DNA from: Enterococcus sp. BWB1-3
Lineage (GTDB): Bacteria > Bacillota > Bacilli > Lactobacillales > Enterococcaceae
Length of the DNA: 64,000 nt
NCBI RefSeq assembly: GCF_016745275.1
Contig: NZ_JADOEP010000012.1
Span: 32,993-96,992 of the forward strand
Direction of reading: 5' to 3'
The notes beneath the pieces are model-generated. The model ran no database searches, had not been told where the DNA came from, and saw only the letters and a program-made list of their open reading frames with translations. Every line of letters begins with the position of its first letter. Position 1 is the first letter of the stretch. Shown here one piece after another: positions 63,099 through 64,000 of this stretch. The position numbers and the translations under genes were made by a program.

Positions 63099-64000
63099 AT
63101 GAAAGCATATATGCAAAAAATGGGCCGCTCATTAATGCTGCCGGTTGCGACATTACCTGTTGCAGCATTATTCATGGGAATTGGTTACTGGATTGATCCA
63201 AGCGGATGGGGAGGCAATAATCTGCTTGCTGCGTTCCTGATAAAAGCAGGAAGCACAATTTTGGATAATTTGGGTATTTTATTTGCAGTTGGATTGGCAC
63301 TGGGAATGTCAAAAGATAAAGATGGATCTGCTGCATTAAGCGGACTGGTTGCCTTCCTTGTTCCTATGACACTGATTAATTCAGCATCTGTGGCTATGTT
63401 TCAAGGGATAGATGTAGAGAATGTTAATATTGCTTTTTCTGCTATCAATAATAAAAATGTCTTTATCGGTATTCTTTCCGGATTAGTTGCTGCTGCAATG
63501 TATAATCGTTTCAGCAATGTGAAGCTGCCAATGGCACTTTCGTTTTTCAGCGGAAAACGACTAGTCCCAATCGTCACAGCGGCAGTGATGCTGGTTCTTT
63601 CAGCAGGGCTGATTTTTGTTTGGCCGCCGGTCTACACTGGATTGGTTTCATTTGGAGAAGCTATTTCAGGAATGGGCCCAATTGGTGCCGGTCTATACGG
63701 TTTCTTCAATCGTTTGCTGATTCCGACTGGGTTACACCATGCATTGAATAATGTGTTCTGGTTTAACATTGCAGGAATCGACGATATTGGTAAATTCTGG
63801 GCAAGTGAAGGGGTTAAGGGTGTAACTGGTATGTATCAGGCCGGCTTCTTCCCTGTAATGATGTTTGGACTGCCGGCAGGAGCTTTGGCAATTTATCAGT
63901 GTGCCCGTCCTGAAAAGAAAAAAGCGACAGCTTCCTTAATGATGGCAGCAGCATTTGCTTCATTTTTTACTGGAGTAACTGAACCTTTGGAATTTGCATT
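63099..64000 (+). CDS. PTS IIC (NagE/PtsG type), 3' end beyond the window
   Basis: About 300 residues are visible, cut by the window end. The start MKAYMQKMGRSLMLPVATLP, the middle YNRFSNVKLPMALSFFSGKR, GFFNRLLIPTGLHHALNNVF and FFTGVTEPLEFAF are typical of glucose/N-acetylglucosamine-class IIC domains, closest in feel to NagE. IIB and possibly IIA should follow. AGAGGAG precedes ATG 63099. Substrate GlcNAc or glucose cannot be decided. Confidence 0.88.
   Translation, partial: MKAYMQKMGRSLMLPVATLPVAALFMGIGYWIDPSGWGGNNLLAAFLIKAGSTILDNLGILFAVGLALGMSKDKDGSAALSGLVAFLVPMTLINSASVAMFQGIDVENVNIAFSAINNKNVFIGILSGLVAAAMYNRFSNVKLPMALSFFSGKRLVPIVTAAVMLVLSAGLIFVWPPVYTGLVSFGEAISGMGPIGAGLYGFFNRLLIPTGLHHALNNVFWFNIAGIDDIGKFWASEGVKGVTGMYQAGFFPVMMFGLPAGALAIYQCARPEKKKATASLMMAAAFASFFTGVTEPLEFA

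Overview
The window looks like chromosome of a low-G+C Gram-positive coccus of the Enterococcaceae, most likely Enterococcus or a close relative. Supporting signs are AT-rich codon use, strong GGAGG-type ribosome sites, frequent TTG starts, the Lactobacillales gene order recQ / ylaN-ftsW / pyc / ylbC-ylbF-ylbG-rsmD-coaD-sepM / comEA-comEB-comEC-holA / rpsT, Rgg-type regulators and many PTS genes. The species cannot be fixed from sequence reading alone. I saw no rRNA, tRNA, CRISPR array or intact prophage.

Region 1 (1-5 kb): a duplicated 124-bp structured repeat, a membrane-anchored protein of unknown function, a GNAT protein, then a tryptophan ABC transporter (trpX and two partners). In front of trpX lies a 17-codon leader peptide with two Trp codons, mutually exclusive hairpins and two tandem terminators. 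Region 2 (5-23.7 kb) is housekeeping: RecQ, YlaN-FtsW, pyruvate carboxylase, the ylb genes, RsmD-CoaD-SepM, an ECF sigma factor with a PH-domain membrane protein, the DNA-uptake operon comEA-EB-EC, holA and S20. A degenerate, ORF-less group II intron of class C type sits directly behind the rpsT terminator. Region 3 (24-38 kb): UDP-GlcNAc 2-epimerase, an iron-type P1B-4 ATPase behind Fur boxes, a class A beta-lactamase-like serine hydrolase, an ABC exporter pair, and a gluconeogenic block (class III FBPase, the PPDK regulator, CcpN, and PPDK with CcpN-like boxes in its promoter). PYC in region 2 feeds the same pathway.

Region 4 (38-41 kb) is a scrap yard: broken IS3, IS6 and ISL3 pieces around a truncated, frameshifted ABC exporter ATPase and an intact, very AT-rich permease. 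Region 5 (40.5-49.2 kb) is a catabolic island: RpiR regulator, PTS IIABC, GH38 alpha-mannosidase, GH13_18 glycoside phosphorylase and glycerate kinase. The predicted substrates are mannosylglycerate and glucosylglycerate. Region 6 (49.6-56.7 kb): lysA, small membrane proteins, a methyltransferase, two paralogous Rgg regulators, and a 22-residue hydrophobic peptide gene divergent from the second Rgg, which looks like an unannotated Rgg/SHP quorum-sensing pair. Region 7 (56.4-61.8 kb): SufT-like protein, then a wall-peptide salvage locus (XRE-cupin regulator, dipeptide epimerase, transglutaminase-like protein, oligopeptide-binding lipoprotein). Region 8 (62-64 kb): a BglG-type antiterminator and the start of a NagE-type PTS permease cut by the window end.

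A family of about 320-bp MITE-like repeats with inverted ends is scattered through the accessory half (33.2, 43.5, 54.2, 55.9 and 61.9 kb, with a scrap at 4.9 kb). The candidates I would check first are the Rgg/SHP pair, the Trp-leader attenuator, and the combined mannosyl/glucosylglycerate locus.
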